Shown here piece by piece: positions 22,418-30,440 of a stretch of 32,520 bases of DNA; the first letter of the stretch is position 1, and every line of letters begins with the position of its first letter. The stretch covers positions 1-32,520 of the forward strand of contig JAETNP010000030.1 in NCBI GenBank assembly GCA_021768185.1, given 5' to 3'. A program made the position numbers and the translations under genes. The DNA is from Oscillospiraceae bacterium. Lineage in GTDB: Bacteria; Bacillota; Clostridia; Oscillospirales; Oscillospiraceae. The notes under the pieces were generated by a model, which saw only the letters and a list, made by a program, of their open reading frames with translations, had not been told where the DNA came from and made no database searches.

Positions 22418-22741
22418 ATGAGCAAGGCGGATGATAGAGGCAACCATCACCTGCACATAGAACTAACGCCAGCGCAGTACCAGCTGCTGACGGAAAAGGC
22501 CAGACAGTGCGGGTTGACCAAGCGGGCGCTCATCCTGCGGCTGCTGGAGGAAAGAGAGCTCCGCTCACGGCCTTCAGAGGAGATCAAATCCTTGCGCACG
22601 GAGATTCACCAAATCGGCAATAACATCAACCAGATCGCTCGCCGGGTCAACGCCGGGATCGCCGGAGCCAACGAGGCCAAACGGGCGCTATACCTGCTGG
22701 ATCAGGTGTATGAGTTGATGTATCGGATTGCGAAAAAATAA
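22418..22741 (+). CDS. mobC: Relaxosome accessory protein MobC
   Basis: A 107-residue MobC-family protein. The N-terminal half is a ribbon-helix-helix-like region (HHLHIELTPAQYQLLTEKARQCGLTKRALILRLLEER); the second half contains the family hallmark IGNNINQIARRVNAG (about residues 67-81). MobC binds the origin of transfer and helps the relaxase open the DNA. AAGGAGG lies five bases before the ATG. The relaxase gene follows 0.9 kb downstream, with one unrelated gene between. Confidence 0.9.
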   Translation: MSKADDRGNHHLHIELTPAQYQLLTEKARQCGLTKRALILRLLEERELRSRPSEEIKSLRTEIHQIGNNINQIARRVNAGIAGANEAKRALYLLDQVYELMYRIAKK

Positions 22742-22763
22742 ACGGCAAATTGTCGATAAATGC

Positions 22764-22792
22764 TTGCATCTTCCAGTGACATAGAATATAAT
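22764..22792 (+). promoter_or_regulatory. Promoter of the pRiA4b ORF-3-like gene
   Basis: TTGCAT (22764-22769) and a perfect TATAAT (22787-22792) are 17 bases apart. The gene at 22833 begins about 35 bases beyond the predicted transcription start. Confidence 0.65.
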
Positions 22793-22832
22793 CTTTTCAA
22801 GGGACAACATTTTGAAGTAAAAGAGGCAGATT

Positions 22833-23564
22833 ATGGCGACTCAACCAATCTATCAGTTTTATTCCTGTTTGAGAGATTATCAGCCTGCGATTTGGCGCAG
22901 ATTCCAAGTTGCTGGCAATATCACGATGGCCAGACTTGGATATATCGTAATGACAATGTATGAAATGCAGGCAAGCCATCTGTTCTGCATTGACTACTAT
23001 GTTAAAGATGATGTGCTGGGTTATTTACGTGAACAGGGTATCTCCACAGATAATATGGCATGGGATCGCCCGGAAGTCGAGCATTATGAAATTCTAACGG
23101 AGGAATCACTGCCGGATACAGCGACAGAACAGACAAAGGATGCTGCTGCGATGACCTTGCGGCGGCTTTCCAGCACACCTGGGCTTCGGCTATGTATGCA
23201 ATATGACTATGGCGATGGCTGGGAGGTTGAGCTGCATCTGGAAAAGGTTTTCCGAGACGATGCTTTGCCTGGGAAATTGCTCCCCCGTGTTTTAGAGGGT
23301 GAAGGATTCGGAATTATTGAAGACTGTGGCGGAGTCGGTGGATTGGAGCGATTGGCGAAAGCGTTTCAAAAGAAAAAGGGCCGAGAATATGAGGAATTTT
23401 CAGAATGGCTGGGCCTTAAGGAATTGGACCTGTCATCCTTTGATATCAATGACATGAATTATCGCTTAAAGAAAGTTCCACGGATATATCGGGATGCATA
23501 CGAACTTGGCCTGCCACCAACAAAACAATCTCTGGCACTTTTAGAACGGAAATATCTGAAATAA
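22833..23564 (+). CDS. pRiA4b ORF-3-like protein
   Basis: A 243-residue protein of the plasmid pRiA4b ORF-3 family. Its first part reads YQFYSCLRDYQPAIWRRFQV, and the diagnostic block is MQYDYGDGWEVELHLEKV (about residues 122-139) followed by PRVLEGEGFGIIEDCGGVGG. The family is widespread on mobile elements and its activity is unknown. Base composition is lower in G+C than mobC and the relaxase on either side. It has its own promoter and a terminator, so it is an independent unit inserted between mobC and the relaxase gene. Confidence 0.85.
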   Translation: MATQPIYQFYSCLRDYQPAIWRRFQVAGNITMARLGYIVMTMYEMQASHLFCIDYYVKDDVLGYLREQGISTDNMAWDRPEVEHYEILTEESLPDTATEQTKDAAAMTLRRLSSTPGLRLCMQYDYGDGWEVELHLEKVFRDDALPGKLLPRVLEGEGFGIIEDCGGVGGLERLAKAFQKKKGREYEEFSEWLGLKELDLSSFDINDMNYRLKKVPRIYRDAYELGLPPTKQSLALLERKYLK

Positions 23565-23576
23565 TATCCAATTTCA

Positions 23577-23610
23577 GGGTGAACTCGAAGGAGTTCACCC
23601 TTGTTTTTTT
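23577..23610 (+). terminator. Rho-independent terminator before relaxase gene
   Basis: GGGTGAACTC and GAGTTCACCC form a perfect 10-bp stem with a GAAG loop, followed by TTGTTTTTTT. It ends the pRiA4b-like gene only 10 bases before the relaxase ATG, so it would also attenuate upstream transcription into the relaxase gene. Confidence 0.85.
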
Positions 23611-23619
23611 GAGGTATCC

Positions 23620-25026
23620 ATGGCCATCACAAAAATCCTCGCCCGGAAGGGCCGTTTGGATGTGGGCATCCGATATGTACTCAACGGAGACAAGACGGAG
23701 AATCAGATACTCACTGCCCACCTCAACTGCGATCCTGGCCGGGAGTGCCGCCAGATGCTGGACACCAAGCGGGCTGTGGGCAAGGAAGACGGTGTACAGT
23801 ATTACCACATCATCCAGTCCTTCCAGCCGGGGGAGGTCACACCGGAACAGGCGCTGGAGATCGCCACGGAATTTGCGAAAGAGCATCTGTCGGGATATGA
23901 GACCGTGATCGGCGTCCATGTGGACAGGCATCACATCCACGCCCATCTAATCTTCAACTCCGTGAACGCCGATACTGGTGAGAAATATCATAGCAATGCC
24001 CGGAGCTACTATCAGCAGATTCGGGCGACATCGGACAGGCTATGCCGCGAGCACGGCCTGTCCGTTATTATGCAGGGCAGTCCTGGCAAGACGGTCAGTT
24101 ACATCGAATGGCTGCGGCAGTCCAGGGGTCAGCCCACCTTCCGTTCCATGCTGGAGGCCGACCTACGGACGGCTATCGAGGACGCCAATGATTTGGGTCA
24201 CTTCTTCCTGCTCATGGAGCACATGGGGTATGAGATCAACCACGGGAACCGGCTGGGCTTTCGCCTGCGGGGACAGGAGCGGTTCATGTATCCGGGCCGG
24301 AAGAATCCGCTGTTTACCGAGGACGGTATTCAAGCGGCAATCCGGCATGGCCTGGAGGCCATCGAGGCCGAACGCAGACCCGCCATCATTTCCCGGCCAC
24401 TGTACCAGCCATTCAAAAAGCATCCGAAATATACCGGGATCATGGCGCTGTATGTCCATTATCTCTATGTGCTGGGGAAGATCAGACAGCGGCAGTACCC
24501 ACCCCGGATGACGCCCCAGCTCCGGCAGGAGGTAATGAAGTCCGAACGCTTCCGGGAACAGTTTGACTTTCTCCGGGAAAACGGCATCGCTACCCAGGGG
24601 GACATGACTGCTTTCCAGATCCGCACAGAGAACGCGCTGGCTGATCTGATGAAGCAACGCACGATCCTCAACGTGCGGAAGAAGAAGCGCCGCCCACTGT
24701 ACGCCGCCCTGGCGGATGTGGATGCTCTGGCTCCAGCCAAGCGGCTCTACGAGGACGGCCTCTCCGGGATGGAGGCAGAATATGCCCGATATGTGGAGGC
24801 AGTGACCGTACTGGACAAGTCTGGCATCCCCAGGGAACGGCTTACCAAAGAAAAGGCTGCTCTCTACGAGCAGCTGGCCCAGATCAATCAGGCTATCCGG
24901 GCGGAGCGAAAGAAGCTGGCATTATGCCAGGAGATCCAGGATCGGCTGCCCCGGATGGAGCAGTCCATCCGCAGAATCGAAAATAAGGAAGTCGAGGTGA
25001 CAGAAGATGAACGTAGGAGGCGGTGA
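23620..25026 (+). CDS. Relaxase (MobP-type mobilization nuclease)
   Basis: A 468-residue relaxase that nicks the origin of transfer and stays bound to the 5' end of the transferred strand. The N-terminal domain has the likely catalytic tyrosine in VGIRYVLNG (Tyr19) and the metal-binding three-histidine motif HHIHAHLIFNSVN (histidines within residues 104-109). The C-terminal two thirds are helical and basic (for example TILNVRKKKRRPLYAAL) with a coiled-coil-like end. The ATG follows GAGG, directly after a terminator. The 3' end overlaps the PcfB-like gene by 20 bases, indicating coupled expression. Confidence 0.92.
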   Translation: MAITKILARKGRLDVGIRYVLNGDKTENQILTAHLNCDPGRECRQMLDTKRAVGKEDGVQYYHIIQSFQPGEVTPEQALEIATEFAKEHLSGYETVIGVHVDRHHIHAHLIFNSVNADTGEKYHSNARSYYQQIRATSDRLCREHGLSVIMQGSPGKTVSYIEWLRQSRGQPTFRSMLEADLRTAIEDANDLGHFFLLMEHMGYEINHGNRLGFRLRGQERFMYPGRKNPLFTEDGIQAAIRHGLEAIEAERRPAIISRPLYQPFKKHPKYTGIMALYVHYLYVLGKIRQRQYPPRMTPQLRQEVMKSERFREQFDFLRENGIATQGDMTAFQIRTENALADLMKQRTILNVRKKKRRPLYAALADVDALAPAKRLYEDGLSGMEAEYARYVEAVTVLDKSGIPRERLTKEKAALYEQLAQINQAIRAERKKLALCQEIQDRLPRMEQSIRRIENKEVEVTEDERRRR

Positions 25027-25807
25027 AGCCGCTGACCAGCTGGTGCGCATGATGCTCTCCGGCGGTGAGGTAGCCGTCCGGCTCTCCGGTTCGGCCCTCA
25101 AAAATCTGCTGGCGCTGACTATGGCGCTGGCGCAGAACCGCAAAACGCTCTCTGGCAAGGTCAACATGGGGAAAATGCTGCGGGAGACGCGGGATCTGCG
25201 GCGGTTCCCCATGACGCCGCAGCAGTACAAGAAGTTCCGGAAGCTGGCGCAGAAACACAAGTTGCTGTACTCAGTGATCTGTGACAAGGATGGCCGGGGT
25301 AAGGTGCTGGATGTGATCCTGCCGGTGACGGAGCTGGATCGGGCCAATTCCATTTTTGAACGTATCCTCTACACGCTCCCGCCGGAGCAGGAGCGGAAGC
25401 CCGAACGGCCTCTCCAGCAGGGACACGAGGTGTTCCGTGAGCGGCAGGCCCCGGAACGGGAGCGAAACGCTCCGGAGCGGAACCAGCCGGTTTCCGGGCC
25501 GCAGGAGGGCCGTCCGGCACCCCAGGAGCCCCGGCGGGAGAACCTGCCCCTGGCGGAACGGATCGCCCGACAGGGGGCCTCAGAGCCCCCACAGGAGCAA
25601 TCGCCAAAAAAAGATTCTCGGTCGGAACGCGGCTCAAACGATACCAGAGCCAGCTCCTCTATGCCCAAAAGGGTCCCCGTTACGAAGACGACGAGTGACC
25701 GGCCCTCCGTAGAGGAAAGGCTGAAGGGGTATCGGGCGAGGCTGGACCGGCAGAAAGCCTCTGTTCCGGCCAGGGATAAGGCGAAAGCCAAGCCGAAGGC
25801 GAGATGA
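25007..25807 (+). CDS. pcfB: PcfB/DUF3801 family protein
   Basis: A 266-residue protein. Residues 1-125 are the DUF3801/PcfB domain (GEAADQLVRMMLSGGEVAVRL, SALKNLLALTMAL, FPMTPQQYKKFRKLAQKHKLLY), found beside relaxases and coupling proteins of Gram-positive conjugative elements; PcfB of pCF10 helps bring the substrate to the coupling protein. The second half (about 126-266) is a disordered, Pro/Gln/Arg-rich tail ending in a basic run (ARDKAKAKPKAR). The start has GAGGTGA upstream inside the relaxase gene. Confidence 0.85.
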   Translation: MNVGGGEAADQLVRMMLSGGEVAVRLSGSALKNLLALTMALAQNRKTLSGKVNMGKMLRETRDLRRFPMTPQQYKKFRKLAQKHKLLYSVICDKDGRGKVLDVILPVTELDRANSIFERILYTLPPEQERKPERPLQQGHEVFRERQAPERERNAPERNQPVSGPQEGRPAPQEPRRENLPLAERIARQGASEPPQEQSPKKDSRSERGSNDTRASSSMPKRVPVTKTTSDRPSVEERLKGYRARLDRQKASVPARDKAKAKPKAR

Positions 25808-25813
25808 TCCCGG

Positions 25814-26038
25814 TCACTTCTCCTCGGAGTCTGGGTGCTCCCAATCGATCTGGAACAGATCGTTGGGGGTACAGTTCAGCAGCTGGCAAAGCGTCTCGAT
25901 CCGTTCCAGCTTGATGGACTGCGTCTCGTTGTTGACCATTTTGTTGAAGTTCTGATAACTCATCCCCAGCTGCTTGTAGAGCCAGTATTTTGAGTGTCCC
26001 TGCCGTTGCAGCAGCTCCAGCACATTCAGCCTGACCAT
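25814..26038 (-). CDS. XRE/Cro-type helix-turn-helix repressor
   Basis: A 74-residue protein that is almost entirely a Cro/C1-type domain: LNVLELLQRQGHSKYWLYKQLGMSYQNFNKMVNNET is the helix-turn-helix, and IKLERIETLCQLLNCTPNDLFQ completes the five-helix fold. On the minus strand GGAGG precedes its ATG. It is divergent from the SLOG gene, with a 113-bp region that carries an operator-like repeat at both promoters, so it probably represses itself and its neighbour. Confidence 0.88.
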   Translation of the reverse strand: MVRLNVLELLQRQGHSKYWLYKQLGMSYQNFNKMVNNETQSIKLERIETLCQLLNCTPNDLFQIDWEHPDSEEK

Positions 26039-26051
26039 ATCCTACGCCTCC

Positions 26052-26129
26052 ATTACCTAATGTTTTTATTAGATAATATGAAAATCATCTTCTCAAGGTA
26101 TAGACGAATACATTAGATAATGGTATAGT
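26052..26129. promoter_or_regulatory. Divergent promoters with shared ATTAGATAAT operators
   Basis: For the minus strand, TTGAGA (26091-26096) and TCTAAT (26068-26073) are 17 bases apart. For the plus strand, TAGACG (26101-26106) and TATAGT (26124-26129) are also 17 apart. The box ATTAGATAAT occurs at 26068-26077, on the minus -10, and at 26112-26121, between the plus -35 and -10. An inverted partner ATTACCTAAT lies at 26052-26061, one base from a perfect palindrome with the first box. Confidence 0.7.
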
Positions 26130-26151
26130 CTATGCAAAGGAGGCTGAGAAC

Positions 26152-26628
26152 ATGGATGGAAAGATATGCTGTTTCACCGGCCACAGACCGGAAAAGCTGA
26201 TAATTACGGAGGAACAGATGCGCGAACGGTTGGAATCTGCTGTCGTGCAAGCGGTCTGCGATGGCTTCACAACCTACCTGTCCGGCATGGCAAAAGGGAC
26301 GGATCTCGTCGCGGCAGAAATCGTTCTGCGCCTGCGGGAGAGCGATCCGCGCCTCAAGCTGGTCTGCGCCATGCCCTTCGAGGGCTTCGGGCATCACTGG
26401 CCGGACGGCTGGGCGGAGCGGATGCGGCGTGTGCTGGAGAACGCGGACGGTGTTCACTACGTCAGCAAAACCTATTCTCCCGCTGTTTTCCAGCAAAGGA
26501 ACCGATGGATGGTCGACCATAGTGAGTGCGTGATCGCCGTATTTACCGGGGTGCGCGGCGGAACGAAAAACACGCTGGACTACGCCAGGAGGAAGGGCGT
26601 GGAGTGTATCATCATTGACGGAAAATAA
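26152..26628 (+). CDS. SLOG-domain protein (DUF1273-like)
   Basis: A 158-residue protein of the SLOG superfamily, resembling the DUF1273/YpsA-like group. It has CCFTGHRPEKL at the N-terminus, the conserved SGMAKGTDLVAAE loop (about residues 44-56), and a C-terminal FTGVRGGTKNTLDYARRKG. SLOG proteins bind nucleotide-like ligands and some act as sensors in defence or stress systems; the ligand here is unknown. A strong AAAGGAGG site precedes the ATG. Divergent and co-regulated with the XRE gene. Confidence 0.82.
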   Translation: MDGKICCFTGHRPEKLIITEEQMRERLESAVVQAVCDGFTTYLSGMAKGTDLVAAEIVLRLRESDPRLKLVCAMPFEGFGHHWPDGWAERMRRVLENADGVHYVSKTYSPAVFQQRNRWMVDHSECVIAVFTGVRGGTKNTLDYARRKGVECIIIDGK

Positions 26629-26633
26629 GGATG

Positions 26634-26668
26634 GGCGGGGGATTCCGATAAAAACGGAGTCCCCCGCC
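26634..26668 (+). terminator. Hairpin after the SLOG gene
   Basis: GGCGGGGGATTCCG and CGGAGTCCCCCGCC pair over 14 bp with a single G-T, loop ATAAAAA. No T tract follows, so it may be a weak terminator or a processing hairpin in front of virD4. Confidence 0.6.
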
Positions 26669-26691
26669 TGCTATTGGAGGTGATGCGTCAT

Positions 26692-28440
26692 TTGAAACAA
26701 TCGCAATCAAACAGTCTCGTCTTTTACCTGCTCCTTTATATCCCCGTGGTCTGGGCGGCGCTGCTCATCGCCCAGTCCCTGGGAGGAGGACTGCCGGAGA
26801 TATTATCCAGCCTGACAGCAGCCATGCAGCATCCCTTTCAGATCCGGTGGACGAGCCACAGCCTGCTGTCCATCCTGGTCTGCACCGGGGCATACATTAT
26901 GGGGATCACTCTCTACCAGTCCAACCAGGGCCGGACACGGGATGGCGAGGAGCACGGCTCCGCCGCCTGGGCCTCGCCCCGGCAGGTCAATGCTTTGTTT
27001 GCACAGAAGGAGAACAAGCTGCTGACAAAAAACGTCCGTCTGGGGCTGGACACCCACAAGCATCGCCGGTCGCTGAATGTGCTGGTCATAGGCGGTTCCG
27101 GCGCCGGCAAAAGCCGCTCATACGTGAAGCCGAACATCCTGGAGGCCAACACCAACTATGTGATCACGGACCCAAAGTCGGAAGTGCTGCTGGCTACCGG
27201 CGGCTGGCTGAAGGAGAATGGCTACGACATCCGGGTGCTGAATCTGGTCAACCTGGAGCAGTCGGACGGCTACAACCCTTTCCGCTACATCCAGGATGAA
27301 AAGGATGCTCTCCGGCTGGTGAACAATCTTATCCAAGCCACCACGCCCAAAGAAAGCCGCAGCAACGATCCTTTCTGGGAGAAGGCCGAAACCGCTCTGC
27401 TGCAGGCGATCATCCTCATGCTGTTTCAAGAGGCCCCGGAGTATGAGCAGAACTTTTCTATGGTCATGCGGGTATTGGAATACGCCGAGGTGAAGGAGGA
27501 GGACGAGGAGTACGTCTCCCCGCTGGATCTGCTGTTTCAGTCCATTGAGCGAGAGAAGCCGGACAGCGTGGCGGTGCGGCAATATCGAGTCTTCAAAATG
27601 GCCGCCGGCAAGACCTCAAAGTCTATACTCGTGTCCACTGCCGTCCGGCTGGCCCCCTTCAATCTGCCCCAGGTCAAGGCCATTACGGATCGTGACGATA
27701 TGGACCTTTATACTTTGGGAGAGAAGAAGTGCGCGCTCTACGCGGTGATCCCGGACAATGACAACAGCTTTAACTTTTTGGTGAGCCTCCTCTACGCGCA
27801 GGCGTTCCAGGCGCTCTACTACAGCGCCGATCAGATCCACCACGGGGCGCTGCCCTGTCATGTCCATTTCATCCTGGATGAGTTCGCCGCCATGCCCCTG
27901 CCAGGGTTCACCCGTGAGCTGGCAACCATGCGCTCCCGGAACATTTCCGCAAGCACGATCATACAGAATATGGCACAAATCAAGGAACTTTATAAGGATA
28001 GTTGGGAGACAATTCCGGGTAATAGCGACACCATTCTGTATCTAGGTGGCAACGAAGCGTCAACCCACGAGTACATCTCCAAAGCCCTCGGAAAGTCCAC
28101 TATCGACACCCGCACTCACGGCCAGACCAAAGGCAAATCCGGCTCCTACTCCACCAATTTTCAACAAAATGGCCGCGAACTTTTGATGCCCGATGAAGTG
28201 CGGATGCTGGACAACCGCTACGCCATCCTGTTCATCCGGGGCGCGAAGCCGGTGATGGATCTGAAGTATGAGCTGACGGAGCATCCCGCCATCCACCACA
28301 CCGTGGACGGCGGCGGCCCGCCCTACATCCACCACCAGGAGCGTCCTAAAACCTGGCTCTCCGGCGACCCGTTGTTTGTCCCGGATGCCGAGGAATCTAC
28401 CGAAAACGAAAAGGAGAATCCCGAATATGAAGAAGAATGA
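26692..28440 (+). CDS. virD4: VirD4/TraG-type coupling protein
   Basis: A 582-residue type IV coupling ATPase that delivers the relaxase-DNA complex to the channel. Two N-terminal membrane segments (about residues 9-30 and 57-75) are followed by Walker A GGSGAGKS (134-141), the ITDPKSE strand and Walker B HFILDEFAAMPLPGF (about 393-407), then the NMAQIKELY motif. The start is set to TTG at 26692, nine bases after GGAGGTGAT; in-frame TTG 26674 and ATG 26683 lie in or before that site. The acidic tail (ESTENEKENPEYEEE) overlaps the next gene. It closely follows the CD1115-type coupling proteins of clostridial ICEs. Confidence 0.92.
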   Translation: MKQSQSNSLVFYLLLYIPVVWAALLIAQSLGGGLPEILSSLTAAMQHPFQIRWTSHSLLSILVCTGAYIMGITLYQSNQGRTRDGEEHGSAAWASPRQVNALFAQKENKLLTKNVRLGLDTHKHRRSLNVLVIGGSGAGKSRSYVKPNILEANTNYVITDPKSEVLLATGGWLKENGYDIRVLNLVNLEQSDGYNPFRYIQDEKDALRLVNNLIQATTPKESRSNDPFWEKAETALLQAIILMLFQEAPEYEQNFSMVMRVLEYAEVKEEDEEYVSPLDLLFQSIEREKPDSVAVRQYRVFKMAAGKTSKSILVSTAVRLAPFNLPQVKAITDRDDMDLYTLGEKKCALYAVIPDNDNSFNFLVSLLYAQAFQALYYSADQIHHGALPCHVHFILDEFAAMPLPGFTRELATMRSRNISASTIIQNMAQIKELYKDSWETIPGNSDTILYLGGNEASTHEYISKALGKSTIDTRTHGQTKGKSGSYSTNFQQNGRELLMPDEVRMLDNRYAILFIRGAKPVMDLKYELTEHPAIHHTVDGGGPPYIHHQERPKTWLSGDPLFVPDAEESTENEKENPEYEEE

Positions 28441-28762
28441 TCTTCAAACCATCTACACCATCGAACGCCGCGCCAGAAAGATTACCACGTTCCTCGTCTG
28501 CGTGATGCTGGCACTGGCCGTCACCGTCTGCCCCGCCTTCGCGGAGGATGATCCCCTCCAGATCGTGGAAAACCTGAGTGAGTTTATTTTCTCTTTGATC
28601 CGCGCCGTGGGCCTCATCCTGCTGGGCTTCGGCATCCTCCAGCTGGGCCTGTCCTTCAAGAGCCACGATCCGTCTCAGCGGGCCAACGGTATGCTCACCA
28701 TCGCCGGCGGCATTGTCATAACTTTTACGAAAGAGATCCTCAACCTGATCACCGGCGGATGA
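28427..28762 (+). CDS. VirB2/TrbC-like small membrane protein
   Basis: A 111-residue protein with a signal-like or first membrane segment (TTFLVCVMLALAVTVCPAFA, a likely cleavage after AFA), then a second (LIRAVGLILLGFGILQLGL) and third (MLTIAGGIVITFTKEIL) hydrophobic segment. Size, topology and position between VirD4 and VirB6 fit the pilin-like VirB2/TrbC group that includes Maff2-type proteins. The ATG at 28427 has AAAGGAG upstream and overlaps the virD4 end. Confidence 0.7.
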   Translation: MKKNDLQTIYTIERRARKITTFLVCVMLALAVTVCPAFAEDDPLQIVENLSEFIFSLIRAVGLILLGFGILQLGLSFKSHDPSQRANGMLTIAGGIVITFTKEILNLITGG

Positions 28763-28797
28763 AGCAGACGATTTGCTTCCCCGAGGAGGTGATCTGA

Positions 28798-29643
28798 TTG
28801 GGGAGCGGAAATTGGATCGTAGACAACCTGAACTCTTCGCTGGAGACCTGGAACAGCAAGCTGACGGAGATCTGGACATTACTCTCCACCCGTCCGGAGG
28901 ACTTCAAAGGCGGCGGTGTCTGGGATGTGATCGTGAACATCAACGATGGGCTGAAGGCCATTGCTTACGCCCTGTTGGTGTTGTTTTTCGTGATGGGGGT
29001 GGTGAAGGTCTGCGGCAGCTTTACGGAGCTGAAAAAGCCGGAAATGGCTTTCAAATGCTTTGTCCGGTTCATACTGGCCCAGGCGGCAGTGTCTCACGGG
29101 ATGGAATTGATGACCGCCCTGTTCAGCGTGGCCCAGGGCGCGGTGACGACCATTATGGACACCTCCGGCCTGACGGCAATGTCTGCCACCACACTGCCAA
29201 GCGAGATGGTGACGATCATTGAGGATGTGGGATTTCTTGAGAGCATCCCCCTGTGGGCGGTGACGCTGCTGGGGTCGCTGTTCATTTGGGTGCTGTCGCT
29301 GGTGATGATTTTAACGGTGTATTCCCGCTTTTTCAAGCTCTACATGGCAACCGCTATCGCGCCCATCCCCCTCTCCAGCTTCGCAGGACAGCCCTCCAGC
29401 AGTATCGGCGTCGCCTTTCTGAAAAGCTACGCCGCCATCTGTCTGGAGGGCTGTGTCATCGTATTGGCCTGTGTGATCTTCTCCGCTTTCGCCTCCGCGC
29501 CGCCTGCTGTAGCCGACCAGTCCCTGGCGGCGGCGACCATTGTCTGGAACTACGTGGGAGAGGTCGTGTTCAACATGCTGGTACTGGTAGGGGCAATCAA
29601 GATGAGCGACCGGCTCATCCGGGAGCTGCTGGGGCTAGGGTAA
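28798..29643 (+). CDS. VirB6/TrbL-like membrane channel protein
   Basis: A 281-residue polytopic inner-membrane protein with at least five hydrophobic segments: around LKAIAYALLVLFFVMGVVKV, PLWAVTLLGSLFIWVLSLVMI, AICLEGCVIVLACVIFSAFA and the C-terminal VVFNMLVLVGAIKM. This is the VirB6/TrbL profile of the transfer channel. The start codon is TTG 28798, preceded by GAGGAGGTGAT. The expected next tra gene, prgI, is separated from it by an opposite-strand gene. Confidence 0.85.
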   Translation: MGSGNWIVDNLNSSLETWNSKLTEIWTLLSTRPEDFKGGGVWDVIVNINDGLKAIAYALLVLFFVMGVVKVCGSFTELKKPEMAFKCFVRFILAQAAVSHGMELMTALFSVAQGAVTTIMDTSGLTAMSATTLPSEMVTIIEDVGFLESIPLWAVTLLGSLFIWVLSLVMILTVYSRFFKLYMATAIAPIPLSSFAGQPSSSIGVAFLKSYAAICLEGCVIVLACVIFSAFASAPPAVADQSLAAATIVWNYVGEVVFNMLVLVGAIKMSDRLIRELLGLG

Positions 29644-29649
29644 CGATCA

Positions 29650-29988
29650 TCAGAGACCATCGGTGCGGATAGCATACTCACCGGCGGCTCTGGCCTGCCG
29701 GACACGGTAGGCCAGCAGCTCCGCCGTTGCCCGTTCCTCCCGCCAGTCCTCCAGTAGATCCCATAGGCGGCGAAGCAGCGTCACTACCCAGGACAGCGCA
29801 GCGAGGCCAATCAGGGCGAAAAAGATGCCGTCCGCCAGGGCGGTATTGGCCCGATACCAGTCCAGAAAGGCCGTGAGCATCAGCACAGCGTATAGCATGG
29901 GGATGCCCAGCCGGAGTTTGAGAGCCAGACGGAACAGGATCGGCAGTAAAAACAGGACTGCACCTAACATCAAAAACATCATTGCCAC
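29650..29988 (-). CDS. Small membrane protein on the opposite strand
   Basis: A 112-residue protein with two to three N-terminal hydrophobic segments (MMFLMLGAVLFLLPILFRLAL, GIPMLYAVLMLTAFLDW, DGIFFALIGLAALSWVVTLL) and a charged cytoplasmic helix (DLLEDWREERATAELLAYRV). AGGAGG lies before its ATG on the minus strand. It runs against the transfer genes, with its end only six bases from the VirB6 stop. It may be a cargo gene, for example an entry-exclusion- or immunity-like protein, but that is speculation. Confidence 0.65.
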   Translation of the reverse strand: MAMMFLMLGAVLFLLPILFRLALKLRLGIPMLYAVLMLTAFLDWYRANTALADGIFFALIGLAALSWVVTLLRRLWDLLEDWREERATAELLAYRVRQARAAGEYAIRTDGL

Positions 29989-30023
29989 GACCTCCTATTG
30001 ATTGGTTTGTGGCATCGTACCAT

Positions 30024-30056
30024 AGGCGGACAGACTTTGCAACGGTCTGTCTGCCT
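30024..30056. repeat. Inverted repeat upstream of prgI
   Basis: AGGCGGACAGAC (30024-30035) pairs with GTCTGTCTGCCT (30045-30056), 12 bp with one G-T, across a nine-base loop. It may be a terminator for the minus-strand or plus-strand transcripts, or an operator. No T tract follows on either side. Confidence 0.6.
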
Positions 30057-30086
30057 ATTCTTCAAATAGAATTGAGGTGATTCACC

Positions 30087-30440
30087 ATCGAAGTCCGCAT
30101 CAACAAAGAAGTCCGCAACTACCAGGAGAGCCTGTTTTTCGGACTCTCCCTGCGGCAATTCATTTTCGCCCTGCTGGCCGTCATCGTGGCGGTGGGCGTG
30201 TACTTCGGGCTCCGGGCCGTGATGGGCGAGGGGGACATCGGCTGGCTGTGTGTGCTGGCGGCGTTCCCCTTCGCCCTGGGCGGCTTTTTCACTTACAACG
30301 GCATGACCTTTGAGCAGTTTATCCTCGCTGTTCTCCGTTCGGAATTTCTCTATCCCCGGAAGTTGGTGTTCCGCTCGGAGAATCTGTACGCAAAAGCCCT
30401 GGAACATTCTTCGGTAAAGGAGGCGCTGCGGCTTGATTAA
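30087..30440 (+). CDS. prgI: PrgI family transfer protein
   Basis: A protein of about 117 residues with the PrgI profile: EVRINKEVRNYQESLFFGLSLR, then two membrane segments (FIFALLAVIVAVGVYFGL and WLCVLAAFPFALGGFF) and a C-terminal FEQFILAVLRSEFLYPR. It belongs next to VirB4 in Gram-positive transfer systems. The frame is closed by TGA at 30078-30080, and no ATG, GTG or TTG lies between it and the conserved N-terminus. The only plausible start is ATC at 30087, placed well after TTGAGGTGA. The first ATG, at 30186, would delete most of the protein's first membrane segment. Confidence 0.8.
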   Translation: MEVRINKEVRNYQESLFFGLSLRQFIFALLAVIVAVGVYFGLRAVMGEGDIGWLCVLAAFPFALGGFFTYNGMTFEQFILAVLRSEFLYPRKLVFRSENLYAKALEHSSVKEALRLD

